The notes beneath the pieces are model-generated. The model was not told the origin of the DNA. It ran no database searches and saw nothing but the letters and a program-made list of their open reading frames with translations. Positions 8,281 to 16,774 of a stretch of DNA of 64,000 nt are shown one piece after another. The first letter of the stretch is position 1. Each line of letters opens with the position of its first letter. Both the position numbers and the translations under genes were made by a program. The stretch is from the NCBI GenBank assembly GCA_964345475.1, contig CAYFQW010000003.1, forward strand, positions 68,086-132,085, written 5' to 3'. This DNA comes from WRIS01 sp964345475 (GTDB lineage Bacteria; Actinomycetota; Coriobacteriia; Coriobacteriales; Eggerthellaceae).

Positions 8281-9801
8281 ATGGCCCATTATTTTGACGA
8301 ACCATCACGTACGTTTAACGAATATCTATTAATTCCTGGATATTCATCAGCAGAGTGCATCCCGTCGAAAGTGAGTCTGAAAACTCCTTTAACAAAATTT
8401 AAAAAAGGGGAAGAGCCAGCTATCTCTATTAGCATCCCTCTAGTTTCTGCCATTATGCAATCAGTGTCTGACGATGGCATGGCCATAGCGCTGGCAACAG
8501 AAGGCGGCCTTTCCTTTATTTACGGATCGCAGTCCATCGAGAGCCAGCTCGCCATGGTTGCCCGGGTGAAAGCATACAAGGCAGGCTTCGTTACAAGCGA
8601 TGCCAACCTCTCGCCGGACATGACCCTGGCTGATGTGCTTGAGCTCAAAGAAAAGTTTGGACATTCGACCATGCCGGTCACCCATGACGGCTCCGCTCAT
8701 GGACGGCTTCTCGGGGTAGTTACGGGCCGTGATTACCGTATCTCACGTATGGACACCAACGAAAAAGTGACTGCCTTTATGACGCCGCGAGAAGATATGA
8801 TAGTGGCTCAAAAGGATACGACGCTTAAAGCTGCAAACGATATGATCTGGGAGCATAAGCTCAACTCTATCCCCGTTATTGATGAAAACGAGTGCTTGGT
8901 CAACATGGTGTTTCGCAAAGATTACGACTCCCATAAATCCAACCCTCTTGAAATGCTCGATTCTCAGAAACGATATATGGTAGGAGCTGGAATCAACACT
9001 CGCGACTACGCTGAGCGAGTGCCAGCCTTAGTTGGTGCAGGCGCTGACGTTTTGTGCATTGATAGTTCAGAGGGTTTTTCAGCCTGGCAGCAGGAAACGC
9101 TTGACTGGGTGCGCAGCCATTATGGTGACTCAGTTAAGATAGGCGCTGGAAATGTTGTCGACAAAGAGGGCTTCCTCTTTTTAGCCGAAGCTGGCGCAGA
9201 CTTCGTCAAGGTTGGTATAGGTGGCGGTTCTATCTGTATAACACGTGAGCAAAAAGGGATCGGGCGCGGTCAAGCAACGGCCCTTATCGAGGTGGCCCAG
9301 GCAAGGGACGCCTATTTTGAGGAAACAGGGGTGTACGTACCCATTTGTTCCGACGGAGGCATAGTGTACGACCACCATATGACACTCGCCCTTGCGATGG
9401 GGGCTGATTTCATCATGCTAGGTCGCTACTTTGCCCGGTTCGATGAGAGTCCGACGAATAAAGTGAACATCAACGGTAGTTACATGAAAGAATACTGGGG
9501 CGAAGGCTCTGCACGTGCTCGTAATTGGCAGCGCTACGATCTTGGCGGCGAGAAGACGGGGCTCAGTTTTGAAGAGGGTGTTGATTCTTACGTTCCTTAT
9601 GCAGGGGCGCTGAAGGCCAATGTCGATTTAACGCTTTCCAAAGTAAAATCAACCATGTGCAACTGCGGGGCTCTCACCATTGCCGAACTGCAAGAAAAAG
9701 CGAAGCTTACGGTCATAAGCTCTACGTCTATTGTAGAAGGCGGAGCACACGACGTGCTGCTGAAAGACAAGACGCCCTATGTGGGAAGTGGCATTCGGTA
9801 A
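8281..9801 (+). CDS. guaB: IMP dehydrogenase, protist (Tritrichomonas) type
   Basis: The 506-residue enzyme oxidises IMP to XMP with NAD, the first committed step to GMP. A TIM barrel is split by two CBS domains (about residues 95-225). The active-site cysteine loop GGGSICITREQKG places the catalytic Cys at residue 319, and the flap NWQRYDLGG places Arg418-Tyr419 as the catalytic pair. These numbers are the ones used for the Tritrichomonas foetus enzyme, and long stretches read the same as I remember that protein (NEYLLIPG, GSQSIESQ, RYFARFDESPT, VKSTMCNCGALT). This differs from the usual bacterial GuaB. Start ATG 8281 follows aaggaga. Confidence 0.95.
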   Translation: MAHYFDEPSRTFNEYLLIPGYSSAECIPSKVSLKTPLTKFKKGEEPAISISIPLVSAIMQSVSDDGMAIALATEGGLSFIYGSQSIESQLAMVARVKAYKAGFVTSDANLSPDMTLADVLELKEKFGHSTMPVTHDGSAHGRLLGVVTGRDYRISRMDTNEKVTAFMTPREDMIVAQKDTTLKAANDMIWEHKLNSIPVIDENECLVNMVFRKDYDSHKSNPLEMLDSQKRYMVGAGINTRDYAERVPALVGAGADVLCIDSSEGFSAWQQETLDWVRSHYGDSVKIGAGNVVDKEGFLFLAEAGADFVKVGIGGGSICITREQKGIGRGQATALIEVAQARDAYFEETGVYVPICSDGGIVYDHHMTLALAMGADFIMLGRYFARFDESPTNKVNINGSYMKEYWGEGSARARNWQRYDLGGEKTGLSFEEGVDSYVPYAGALKANVDLTLSKVKSTMCNCGALTIAELQEKAKLTVISSTSIVEGGAHDVLLKDKTPYVGSGIR

Positions 9802-9849
9802 GCTTACAAACGGTAGGTTTGCAAAAACTAAAAAGATGAAAGAGACACC

Positions 9850-12420
9850 ATGAAAGAATACAATCCTCACGAGATTGAACCGCGTTGGCAAAAAATCTGG
9901 GAAGAGCAGTCTCTCTATAAAGTCGAAGAGGATGCATCTAAGCCGAAAAAATATATCCTCGAAATGTTTCCCTATCCCTCAGGAGACATTCATATGGGGC
10001 ATGTTCGCAACTATACAATTGGAGATGTAATTGCGCGCTATTCGAACATGCGCGGATTCGACGTCTTGCACCCCATGGGCTGGGACGCTTTCGGCCTTCC
10101 TGCAGAGAACGCAGCAATAAAAAGCAAAAGCCATCCAGCGACCTGGACGTATTCAAATATTGAAACGCAGAAGGCTTCCTGCAAGCGCATGGGTTTTTCA
10201 TACGACTGGGATCGCACGGTGGTAACCTGCGATCCTGAATATTACCGCTGGGGCCAATGGATATTTTTGAAAATGTGGGAAAAAGATCTGGTGGAGCGTA
10301 AATGCTCACCCGTGAACTGGTGTCCTTCATGTGAAACGGTGCTAGCTAACGAGCAGGTTATCGGCGATGAATGCTGGCGTTGTCATAGCGTGGTTGAAAA
10401 ACGTGAGTTCGAGCAATGGTATTTTAAGATAACCGAGTATGCACAAGAGCTCCTGGACGACCTTGATACGCTCGATGGGTGGCCCGATCGGGTCAAACAG
10501 ATGCAAGCTAACTGGATAGGACGCTCTGAGGGAGCGAACGTCGAGTTCATCCTCTGTGATAAAGATGGCAAGAAGCCAGACGAGCCCCGCGAGGATGAAA
10601 AAATCACGGTATTTACTACACGGCCTGACACCTTATTTGGTTGTAGCTTCTTTTTGCTTGCGCCAGAATATCCAGGCCTAGCTGATATGGTGAAAGGCAC
10701 TCCGCATGAGCAGGAAGTGCTTGAACTCATTGCGGCAGCTGAAAAGCTTAGTTCTGTCGAGCGTTCCCAAGGCGATTTCGAAAAACATGGAGCATGTACG
10801 GGGCGGTATGTAATAAACCCCATCAATGGAGAAAAAGTTCCCGTATGGGTAGCCGACTATATCGTTGCCGATTATGGAACAGGTGCAGTCATGGCTGTGC
10901 CTTGCGGAGATCAGCGCGATTTCGAATTTGCACAAAAATATAACTTGGATATTATTCCGATAATCCTTCCTGAGGACGACCCTCTTTATCCTGATTTAGC
11001 GGGCGTAAAAGAGCGCGTTAAAACAAGGGTCGATTGGGATCACGCCTTCGAGGCAGAGGGAATCATGGTGCAATCGGGGCCCTACACAGGCATGGTTGGC
11101 GGAAAAGACTCGCCTGCGTCGCAGGCTATCATCGCCGATCTCGAGAGCGCGGGGGCCGGGGAGCCGGCAGTCAACTTCCGCCTGCGCGATTGGTTAATCT
11201 CCCGCCAGCGTTATTGGGGCAATCCGATACCGGTAATCTATTGCGACGACTGCGGCATGGTGCCTGTGCCCTTTGAAGATTTGCCCGTAGTTTTGCCCTT
11301 GGACATTGATATAAACAAAGGTGAGACTCTTGCCGACCACAAGGAATTTTACGAGTGTACATGTCCGACCTGTGGCAAGCCTGCTCATCGCGAAACAGAC
11401 ACTATGGATACCTTCACCTGCTCATCCTGGTATTTTGCACGCTACACCGATCCTCGCAACAGCAAAGAGCCCTTTTCCCCAAGCAAAGGAAAGCGCTGGA
11501 TGCCGGTCGACCAATATATCGGCGGTATCGAGCATGCTATCCTGCACCTTCTGTATTCACGTTTTTTTGTGAAGGTGCTTCGTGACGAAGGCATGCTTGA
11601 CTGTGGTGAGCCCTTTGAAAATCTCTTAACTCAGGGTATGGTCAGGCTTCATGGCGAGACGATGTCGAAATCTAAGGGCAACACGGTGGCGCCTGAAGAC
11701 ATGATTGCCGAATATGGTGCAGATGCTATCCGTACCTTCATCCTTTTTATGGCTCCACCGGATAAAGATTTAGAGTGGGAAGAGGATGGCCTCGCAGGGA
11801 TGTATCGCTTCCTTAATCGGGTTTGGCGCCAAGTCCACGACCTCGTAGGCCAAGCAGGAGAAAAGACGCTGTATCAAGAAGGAGCTAGTTCGGAACAGGC
11901 AAACCAGGCCTTCAAATTCATGCTTCGCGAGCGTCATCGTGTGGTGAGCAAGGTCATCGACGATCTCAACAGAAATAATTTCAATACGGCACTTTCTGCC
12001 ATGATGGAGCTTTCGAACGCGATCGGTGATTTCCTGCGAAAAACCTCGTTCGAGGAACGTGCTGAAAATTCCCAATATGGCGATACCGCTCGTGAGGTTG
12101 CAGAAGTGCTGGTAAGTTTACTTGCCCCCATAGCTCCACATTGGGCAGAAGAGCTCTGGCAGTCAGTGCTCGGCCATAGCGAATCGGTACACAAGCAGCC
12201 CTGGCCCGAGTTTGATGCAGCCTTGGCACAGGCCGATGAAAAAGAGCTGGCAGTACAGCTTAACGGAAAAATAAAAGCACATATTATGGTTGCCTCTGAC
12301 GAGAGCGAAGCCGACATACAAAATAAGGCCTTAGAAGCACTTGCGGCAGCAATCGAGGGGAAGACGATAATAAAAACCATTGTGGTTCCTGAGAGGCTCG
12401 TTAATATTGTCGTGAGATAG
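9850..12420 (+). CDS. leuS: Leucyl-tRNA synthetase
   Basis: The 856-residue class I synthetase charges tRNA-Leu in the cytoplasm. The HIGH-type motif is HMGH (residues 48-51, after PYPSGDI) and the KMSKS-type motif is MSKSKGN near residue 605. Between them are the CP1 editing domain (TTRPDTLFGCSFF, GTGAVMAVPCGDQRD) and zinc-type cysteine pairs (CPSC...CWRC). The C-terminal anticodon-binding and tail domains are present, so the protein is full length. I looked for a T-box leader upstream and saw none; only 48 bases separate it from guaB. Confidence 0.97.
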   Translation: MKEYNPHEIEPRWQKIWEEQSLYKVEEDASKPKKYILEMFPYPSGDIHMGHVRNYTIGDVIARYSNMRGFDVLHPMGWDAFGLPAENAAIKSKSHPATWTYSNIETQKASCKRMGFSYDWDRTVVTCDPEYYRWGQWIFLKMWEKDLVERKCSPVNWCPSCETVLANEQVIGDECWRCHSVVEKREFEQWYFKITEYAQELLDDLDTLDGWPDRVKQMQANWIGRSEGANVEFILCDKDGKKPDEPREDEKITVFTTRPDTLFGCSFFLLAPEYPGLADMVKGTPHEQEVLELIAAAEKLSSVERSQGDFEKHGACTGRYVINPINGEKVPVWVADYIVADYGTGAVMAVPCGDQRDFEFAQKYNLDIIPIILPEDDPLYPDLAGVKERVKTRVDWDHAFEAEGIMVQSGPYTGMVGGKDSPASQAIIADLESAGAGEPAVNFRLRDWLISRQRYWGNPIPVIYCDDCGMVPVPFEDLPVVLPLDIDINKGETLADHKEFYECTCPTCGKPAHRETDTMDTFTCSSWYFARYTDPRNSKEPFSPSKGKRWMPVDQYIGGIEHAILHLLYSRFFVKVLRDEGMLDCGEPFENLLTQGMVRLHGETMSKSKGNTVAPEDMIAEYGADAIRTFILFMAPPDKDLEWEEDGLAGMYRFLNRVWRQVHDLVGQAGEKTLYQEGASSEQANQAFKFMLRERHRVVSKVIDDLNRNNFNTALSAMMELSNAIGDFLRKTSFEERAENSQYGDTAREVAEVLVSLLAPIAPHWAEELWQSVLGHSESVHKQPWPEFDAALAQADEKELAVQLNGKIKAHIMVASDESEADIQNKALEALAAAIEGKTIIKTIVVPERLVNIVVR

Positions 12421-12498
12421 ATGCAGGGTTTTTCTCGATTGTCTCTTATTTTTTAGGGATTTCTGTGAGGATGGTCGACCCCTGTTAGTATTGGCTGC

Positions 12499-13185
12499 AT
12501 GAATAGAAAGAAAAAGAGAGGGTTTTTTATCACCCTTGGAAGGGCTATCATAGCGCTTCTGTGCTTCTTGGTGCTTGTGGTGGGAGCAACGAACTTCTAT
12601 GTCCTTACAGCAGGCGGAGAAAATATAGTCGAACCCGAGGAGGCAGGCATGCAGAAGGCTGACTGCATCCTCGTGCTTGGTGCTTCAGTGTTACCCGACG
12701 GCAGTCCTTCTACCATCTTGCAGGAACGCCTTGACTGCGCCATTGAGCTTTATTTTGCTGGTGCGGCACCGAAAATTATCATGAGTGGCGACCATGGCGA
12801 AGCAAACTACAACGAAGTCGAGAATATGAAAGCTTACGCGGTTTCCCAGGGGGTACCGAGCGAGGATATCTTCTGCGACCATGCCGGATTTTCCACCTAT
12901 GAAAGTATGTATCGCGCCCAAAGCATCTTCGGAGTTGAAAGCATGATAGTCGTTACTCAGCGATACCACTTGTACCGGGCGGTATACACCGCAAACGGGC
13001 TCGGCATTGACGCAGTGGGAGTGGCAAGCGATAAGCACAGATTCGAACAGCAGTGGTATTTTAGTCTGAGAGAGATACCAGCCCGTACGAAAGACTTCCT
13101 CCAGGTCTTACTTGAAATTCCCCCTTCCTTCGACGGAGAGTATATAAACCTCGATCAGTCAGGCGATGTAACAGAGTCGTTGTAA
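12499..13185 (+). CDS. SanA/YdcF-like DUF218 membrane-anchored protein
   Basis: The 228-residue product has a basic N-terminus, one membrane segment (about residues 11-30) and a DUF218 domain facing out of the cell. The domain is marked by CILVLGASVLPDGSPS, an ERLDCAIELY helix, KIIMSGDH and VVTQRYHLYRA. Relatives (SanA, ElyC, YdcF) affect envelope permeability and cell wall precursors, but the reaction is not established. The stop-codon region is duplicated once 65 bp further on. A weak hairpin (acccgg/ccgggt at 13317-13331 with T residues behind) may end its transcript. Confidence 0.82.
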   Translation: MNRKKKRGFFITLGRAIIALLCFLVLVVGATNFYVLTAGGENIVEPEEAGMQKADCILVLGASVLPDGSPSTILQERLDCAIELYFAGAAPKIIMSGDHGEANYNEVENMKAYAVSQGVPSEDIFCDHAGFSTYESMYRAQSIFGVESMIVVTQRYHLYRAVYTANGLGIDAVGVASDKHRFEQQWYFSLREIPARTKDFLQVLLEIPPSFDGEYINLDQSGDVTESL

Positions 13186-13253
13186 TGCGGTATACTCCCA
13201 CCCGCTGCGCTGCCTGCCGGTCTCCGGGCTCCGTAACAGAGTCGTTGTAATGC
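13168..13253 (+). repeat. 65-bp-spaced direct repeat of the sanA stop region
   Basis: The 21-base sequence gtaacagagtcgttgtaatgc occurs at 13168-13188, where it contains the last codons and stop of the SanA-like gene, and again, identical, at 13233-13253. The bases after each copy are also similar (ggtatac and cgcatac). This is a partial tandem duplication of the gene's 3' end. Confidence 0.85.
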
Positions 13254-13364
13254 CGCATACCCAACCCATCCACCCCCATTCAAGATGTAAAATGCAGGCG
13301 AGCATACTAACATATCACCCGGCTCCCGGGTTTCTTCTTAACACCCTTTTTGCTTGATAAAGCA

Positions 13365-13393
13365 TTGATTTACTAGGTCGGAGAGGCTATATT
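13365..13393 (+). promoter_or_regulatory. Promoter for nrfA
   Basis: TTGATT (13365-13370) is followed after 17 bases by TATATT (13388-13393), and the start codon is 30 bases further on, giving a short leader. The -35 region lies in a sequence rich in TTGAT half-sites (cttgataaagcattgat), which could be read as an FNR/CRP-like site, but a full palindrome is not present. Confidence 0.5.
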
Positions 13394-13422
13394 AGGACGA
13401 GGGAAATTTGGAAGGGAAGAGT

Positions 13423-14700
13423 ATGAAGAAAATTTCAGTTAGTAAGAAGAGTCGCATTGCAATCGTAGTTTTGTGCGTCTTTACCCTTGTTGCCGCCCTT
13501 GCGGCATGTACGCCAGCCAAACAAGAAAACGAAGGGTATAGACCGAACACCCCCGTTGTGAAAAAAGGTAGCGCATCCGAAGAGCCCGATGCGTATGGCG
13601 TAATCGCATCCGATGCATGGGCAGAGGCATACCCTGACGTCTATGCAAGCTTTGAGAAAAATGCGGAAAATGCACCAGGCGCGGATAAGCATGATTACCT
13701 TGAGTACTATCCCGCAATCAATACCCTGTATGCGGGTTATGGCTTTTCAAAAGGGTATGACGAGCCAGCAAGTCATTGGTATGCGCTTGAAAGCATCTTG
13801 GCCACACCTCGAATAAGCGATGCAACGTTAGCAAATTGCATAACCTGTAAGAGCCCTCAGTTCACGGCTTTAGTTAACGAAAACGGCGAATCGGAGTATT
13901 CGAAGCCCTTCATGGACACTATAGCCGATATCGATGAGCCCATAGGCTGTTATAACTGCCACGAGAATGAGCCTCCGAACCTCATAGTGGGCAACCAGTT
14001 TTTCCTGACGGCTCTCGGTGACGATGTGTCTGAAGTCCCTGTACAGGCTCAGGTTTGTGGCCAATGCCATAACGAGTACCATTTCAATACTGAAACAAAG
14101 GCGACTACGCTTCCGTACGATGGCCTTGCGTCAATGAACCCCGATGACGCCTTGGCATTTTACGATTCGATTGACTTTGTTGACTGGGTGTATCCAGGAA
14201 CGGGAACCCCCATGCTTAAGGCCCAGCATCCTGAATTCGAGACCTTCTACGGAGGAGACGATCCTTCCCACATGGCCCTGATCGGTTACTCTTGTGCCGA
14301 TTGCCACATGGGCGTCAAGACATCTGAGGGTGGCGATCCCTATACGTCACACTATTGGATTAGCCCCCTGGAAAATGAAGAGCTTCTCAACAATGACTGT
14401 AACTTCTGCCACGAAGATTTAGTCAAGCAGGTTGGCGAGTGGCAAGACAGGTCAGAGTCGCGCGTTCAGTCGATAAGCCTGAAGCTTGAAGATATGGTTC
14501 AGCAGATGGTTGCTCAGGTCGAGAGTGGCGAGCTTGAGGGTGATGAACTGGCCGAGCTGCAAAAGCTCCACCGCAGTGCTCAATGGTACTGGGATTATGT
14601 GATGGTAGAAAACAGTGAGGGCGCTCACAACCCCTCATTTTCGGATAGATATTTGGACAAGGCAGAAGATTTGGTTGACCAGGCTTTAGCACTTCTGTAA
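13423..14700 (+). CDS. nrfA: Ammonia-forming cytochrome c nitrite reductase, catalytic subunit
   Basis: The 425-residue pentahaem enzyme reduces nitrite to ammonia with six electrons outside the cytoplasmic membrane. Haem motifs in order are CITCK (139-143, the active-site haem with lysine as ligand), CYNCH (176-180), CGQCH (212-216), CADCH (291-295) and CNFCH (326-330). Catalytic-site residues include Tyr219 in HNEYHF and the conserved KAQHPEFE near residue 266. The N-terminus is a lipoprotein signal (LAAC, Cys29), so the protein is likely tethered to the outer face of the membrane. ATG 13423 follows ggaagggaag; a TTG at 13408 is in frame but weaker. It has its own promoter and terminator. 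Confidence 0.96.
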   Translation: MKKISVSKKSRIAIVVLCVFTLVAALAACTPAKQENEGYRPNTPVVKKGSASEEPDAYGVIASDAWAEAYPDVYASFEKNAENAPGADKHDYLEYYPAINTLYAGYGFSKGYDEPASHWYALESILATPRISDATLANCITCKSPQFTALVNENGESEYSKPFMDTIADIDEPIGCYNCHENEPPNLIVGNQFFLTALGDDVSEVPVQAQVCGQCHNEYHFNTETKATTLPYDGLASMNPDDALAFYDSIDFVDWVYPGTGTPMLKAQHPEFETFYGGDDPSHMALIGYSCADCHMGVKTSEGGDPYTSHYWISPLENEELLNNDCNFCHEDLVKQVGEWQDRSESRVQSISLKLEDMVQQMVAQVESGELEGDELAELQKLHRSAQWYWDYVMVENSEGAHNPSFSDRYLDKAEDLVDQALALL

Positions 14701-14722
14701 GAATAAAAAACCATGCTTGCTA

Positions 14723-14758
14723 GACCCTCCTTGAGTTCAGCCCAGGGAGGGTCTTTTT
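14723..14758 (+). terminator. Intrinsic terminator of nrfA
   Basis: gaccctcc (14723-14730) pairs with ggagggtc (14746-14753), followed by ttttt. It is 22 bases behind the nrfA stop and a textbook rho-independent terminator, so nrfH probably needs its own transcript or read-through. Confidence 0.9.
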
Positions 14759-14761
14759 GCA

Positions 14762-14870
14762 GTGCGCCAGGAATGCGCACGTTCTAACGGGTGAAAGTCC
14801 CGAGTGCGCCCTAATAGCGGGAAACCTGAGAGAGGCGCTAGAGGAAATACTGGAAGACCGCTTCTCAATC
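14762..14870 (+). mobile_element. 5' remnant of a group II intron (likely bacterial class C)
   Basis: Beginning at 14762 the sequence reads GTGCGCC, then a short hairpin to gcgcac, then gttctaacgggtgaaagtcc. This matches the typical 5' end and early domain I of bacterial group II introns, including the conserved stem closed by GGTGAAAGTCC. It starts four bases behind the T tract of the nrfA terminator, which is the preferred target of class C introns. The remaining intron (maturase gene, domains V and VI) is missing; similarity fades by about 14870. It is therefore a truncated, inactive remnant. The assignment rests on motif memory, not on a search. Confidence 0.5.
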
Positions 14871-15093
14871 CAACAGTGTAAGCAGGCAGTATCTTGAAGA
14901 AATTATGGGCAAAAACCCTTCCTTTTTGAATAAAAGAAGAAAAAATGTTTTTACTGTAATCGCCTGACTTAGGTAGTTCAAACGACAGGTTTCATCGCTA
15001 TTATAAGTCCGTAATAGATTTGCTATCTGATAGCGATATACGCACAAACTGGATGCAAATTTGTAGAAACAACCTATTTAGAAAGGGGGTAGC
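14871..15093 (+). other. Rest of the nrfA-nrfH intergenic region
   Basis: This A+T-rich stretch should hold the nrfH promoter. An agaaaggggg ribosome binding site lies just before nrfH. I see a cluster of A-rich tracts around 14925-14950 but no clear -10/-35 pair and no small gene. Confidence 0.4.
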
Positions 15094-15792
15094 ATGAGCG
15101 AAGAAACCAAAACGGAAGCTATCACTGAAGAAGAAAATGCTGAGGTGGCCAACGACGAGACTCCGCAAGCAGCTTCTCCAAAAAAGAAAAAGAAGTGGCC
15201 TATAGTTACGGGTATTCTTGCCGTTGTTCTTGTTGCAGCTGGTGCTGGCTTCTGGGTTTGGCATGAGCAGCCAAGCTTCTGTAACGCCATCTGCCACACA
15301 CCGATGGACGAGTATGTAGTGCAGTATGATCAGGAATATGGTGTAGCTGGCTTCGACAAATGGGGCAATGAAGTTGAGAATACATCTTCTATGCTCGCTG
15401 TTTCGCACAAGGAAGAAAATGGTGACACGTGCCTTTCCTGTCATGTCCCAACGATTGGCGAGCAGGTTTCTGAAGGGCTGCATTGGATTACGGGGAATTA
15501 TATTTATCCCCTCGAGGAACGTAACTCCGAAAACCTTACGGAGGCTCGTGGAATCCCTCGTGATGAGTTCTGCTTAAACGAAGCATGTCATAATTACGAT
15601 CGTGCAACCTTGAAAATTGCTACAGATGAGATGTTTGACAGGAATCCGCACACTCCGCAACATGGCGAGCTGCAGTGCACGGATTGTCACAAAGCCCATC
15701 GTGCATCAGTAAACACCTGTACGGGATGTCATACCGATGCACCTGTTCCTGAGGGATGGCTGACCGTCGATCAAGAACGTGCGCTTTCGTAA
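15094..15792 (+). CDS. nrfH: NrfH-like multihaem quinol dehydrogenase subunit
   Basis: The 232-residue product has an acidic, cytoplasmic N-terminal stretch, a basic KKKKKW turn and one membrane anchor (about residues 35-56), followed by an extracytoplasmic haem domain. It would pass electrons from menaquinol to NrfA. Haem motifs are CNAICH (63-68, CX3CH), CLSCH (113-117), CLNEACH (160-166, CX4CH), CTDCH (195-199) and CTGCH (209-213). Classical NrfH has four CX2CH motifs, so two spacings and the total count are unusual; CNAICHTPM keeps the Met expected near haem 1. The acidic N-terminal 30 residues are extra. The gene lies behind nrfA, reverse of the common nrfHA order. Confidence 0.87.
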   Translation: MSEETKTEAITEEENAEVANDETPQAASPKKKKKWPIVTGILAVVLVAAGAGFWVWHEQPSFCNAICHTPMDEYVVQYDQEYGVAGFDKWGNEVENTSSMLAVSHKEENGDTCLSCHVPTIGEQVSEGLHWITGNYIYPLEERNSENLTEARGIPRDEFCLNEACHNYDRATLKIATDEMFDRNPHTPQHGELQCTDCHKAHRASVNTCTGCHTDAPVPEGWLTVDQERALS

Positions 15793-15857
15793 AACACTTG
15801 AATGAAGGTACGTATAAGCACGAGTTTGCGACAGCAGGATACGTACGATAGAAAGAG

Positions 15858-15884
15858 GGAGTCCGCTTAGGTGGGCTCCTTTTC
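15858..15884 (+). terminator. Terminator behind nrfH
   Basis: ggagtccgc and gtgggctcc pair over nine positions (two G-U pairs) around a ttag loop, followed by four T residues. Confidence 0.6.
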
Positions 15885-15916
15885 TCATCGAGTCCAAGTT
15901 TTGGAAGGGGCTGCAA

Positions 15917-15956
15917 GGGAGAAATCCATCTGAGCGTGCTCATATGGATTTCTCCC
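15917..15956. other. Perfect 13-bp inverted repeat between nrfH and ccmE
   Basis: gggagaaatccat (15917-15929) is the exact complement of atggatttctccc (15944-15956) with a 14-base loop. It lies 33 bases behind the nrfH terminator and about 150 bases before ccmE. It has no T tract, so it may be an mRNA processing or protection element or an operator rather than a terminator. The rest of the 15793-16105 gap shows only the ccmE ribosome binding site (taaggagg). Confidence 0.6.
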
Positions 15957-16105
15957 CTCAACACATATACGCGTTGGGGCATCAAAAAATGATGCAAGCC
16001 TAGACTCTATGGTAGTTTTGAGGCTTACTCTGGATTACTCATGCCCATTCAATTACGGGGATAAAAGTGGTCTACAATGGTTGAGTTTTGGTAAGGAGGC
16101 ATCAG

Positions 16106-16771
16106 ATGAACACTAAAACAAAAAGACGACTCGTAGTGGTCTCAGGCATTATCATTCTTCTGTTAATCGTCACCCTGGCTTTGGTAGGAGGAAACAGCTC
16201 CGCAAAGGCTTTGTCTATTGCTGAAGTGCTCGACGGTGATTACCAAGATCAAAAGATTCAAGTATCAGGAAACGTGGTGGATAACTCCTTCGAAACTAAT
16301 GAGGGCGTTTTGACTTTTGCTATCTATGACCCCGAAGGCGATCCATCTAAACAGCTTAAAGTAAGCTATGAGGGAGGAGTGTCCTCGTCTTTCGGCAACG
16401 ATGTTGTTGCGATATGCACCGGTAAAATAGGCGAAGATCAGATCTTGTATATTAGCGAGCTTGTTACTAAGTGCCCCTCGAAATACGAAAATGCCACCGA
16501 TGCATTAGGGGTCGAACAGCTTTTGTCTTATGGTGACGAAGTAATCGACAAGCCGGTGAAGGTATTTGGCCTTGTAGCTGAAGGTAGCCTGAAGGCGGCA
16601 GGGCAGGGTGACCGCTTTATCCTTATAGATGAACAGTCTTCCGATGAGCTTCCCGTGGAGTTTGACGGAGCGCTTCCCGATGACGTAACGGAGGGGAGCA
16701 GAGTGGTCCTCACGGGATCCTTAACAAGCCAATTGAAGTTTGCTGCAACAGATGTCGCTTTGGAAGGTTAA
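16106..16771 (+). CDS. ccmE: Cytochrome c maturation haem chaperone CcmE, Cys-type, two OB domains
   Basis: The 221-residue product starts with a basic turn and one membrane anchor (about residues 8-28), followed by a beta-rich OB-fold domain. At its end stands CPSKY (123-127), the CxxxY form of the haem-binding motif that replaces HxxxY in CcmE of some archaea and sulfate reducers. Cys123 would bind haem covalently outside the membrane. A second OB-like domain (about 131-221, with KPVKVFGLV and VVLTGSLT) follows, which normal CcmE of about 150 residues lacks. Start ATG 16106 follows taaggagg. The gene opens the ccm cluster, three bases before ccmF. Confidence 0.82.
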   Translation: MNTKTKRRLVVVSGIIILLLIVTLALVGGNSSAKALSIAEVLDGDYQDQKIQVSGNVVDNSFETNEGVLTFAIYDPEGDPSKQLKVSYEGGVSSSFGNDVVAICTGKIGEDQILYISELVTKCPSKYENATDALGVEQLLSYGDEVIDKPVKVFGLVAEGSLKAAGQGDRFILIDEQSSDELPVEFDGALPDDVTEGSRVVLTGSLTSQLKFAATDVALEG

Positions 16772-16774
16772 TAT

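Noticed and set aside
9802..9849. Possible T-box leader before leuS
   Set aside because: The gap is only 48 bases and has no T-box or specifier structure; the alaS and ilvE upstream regions showed none either.
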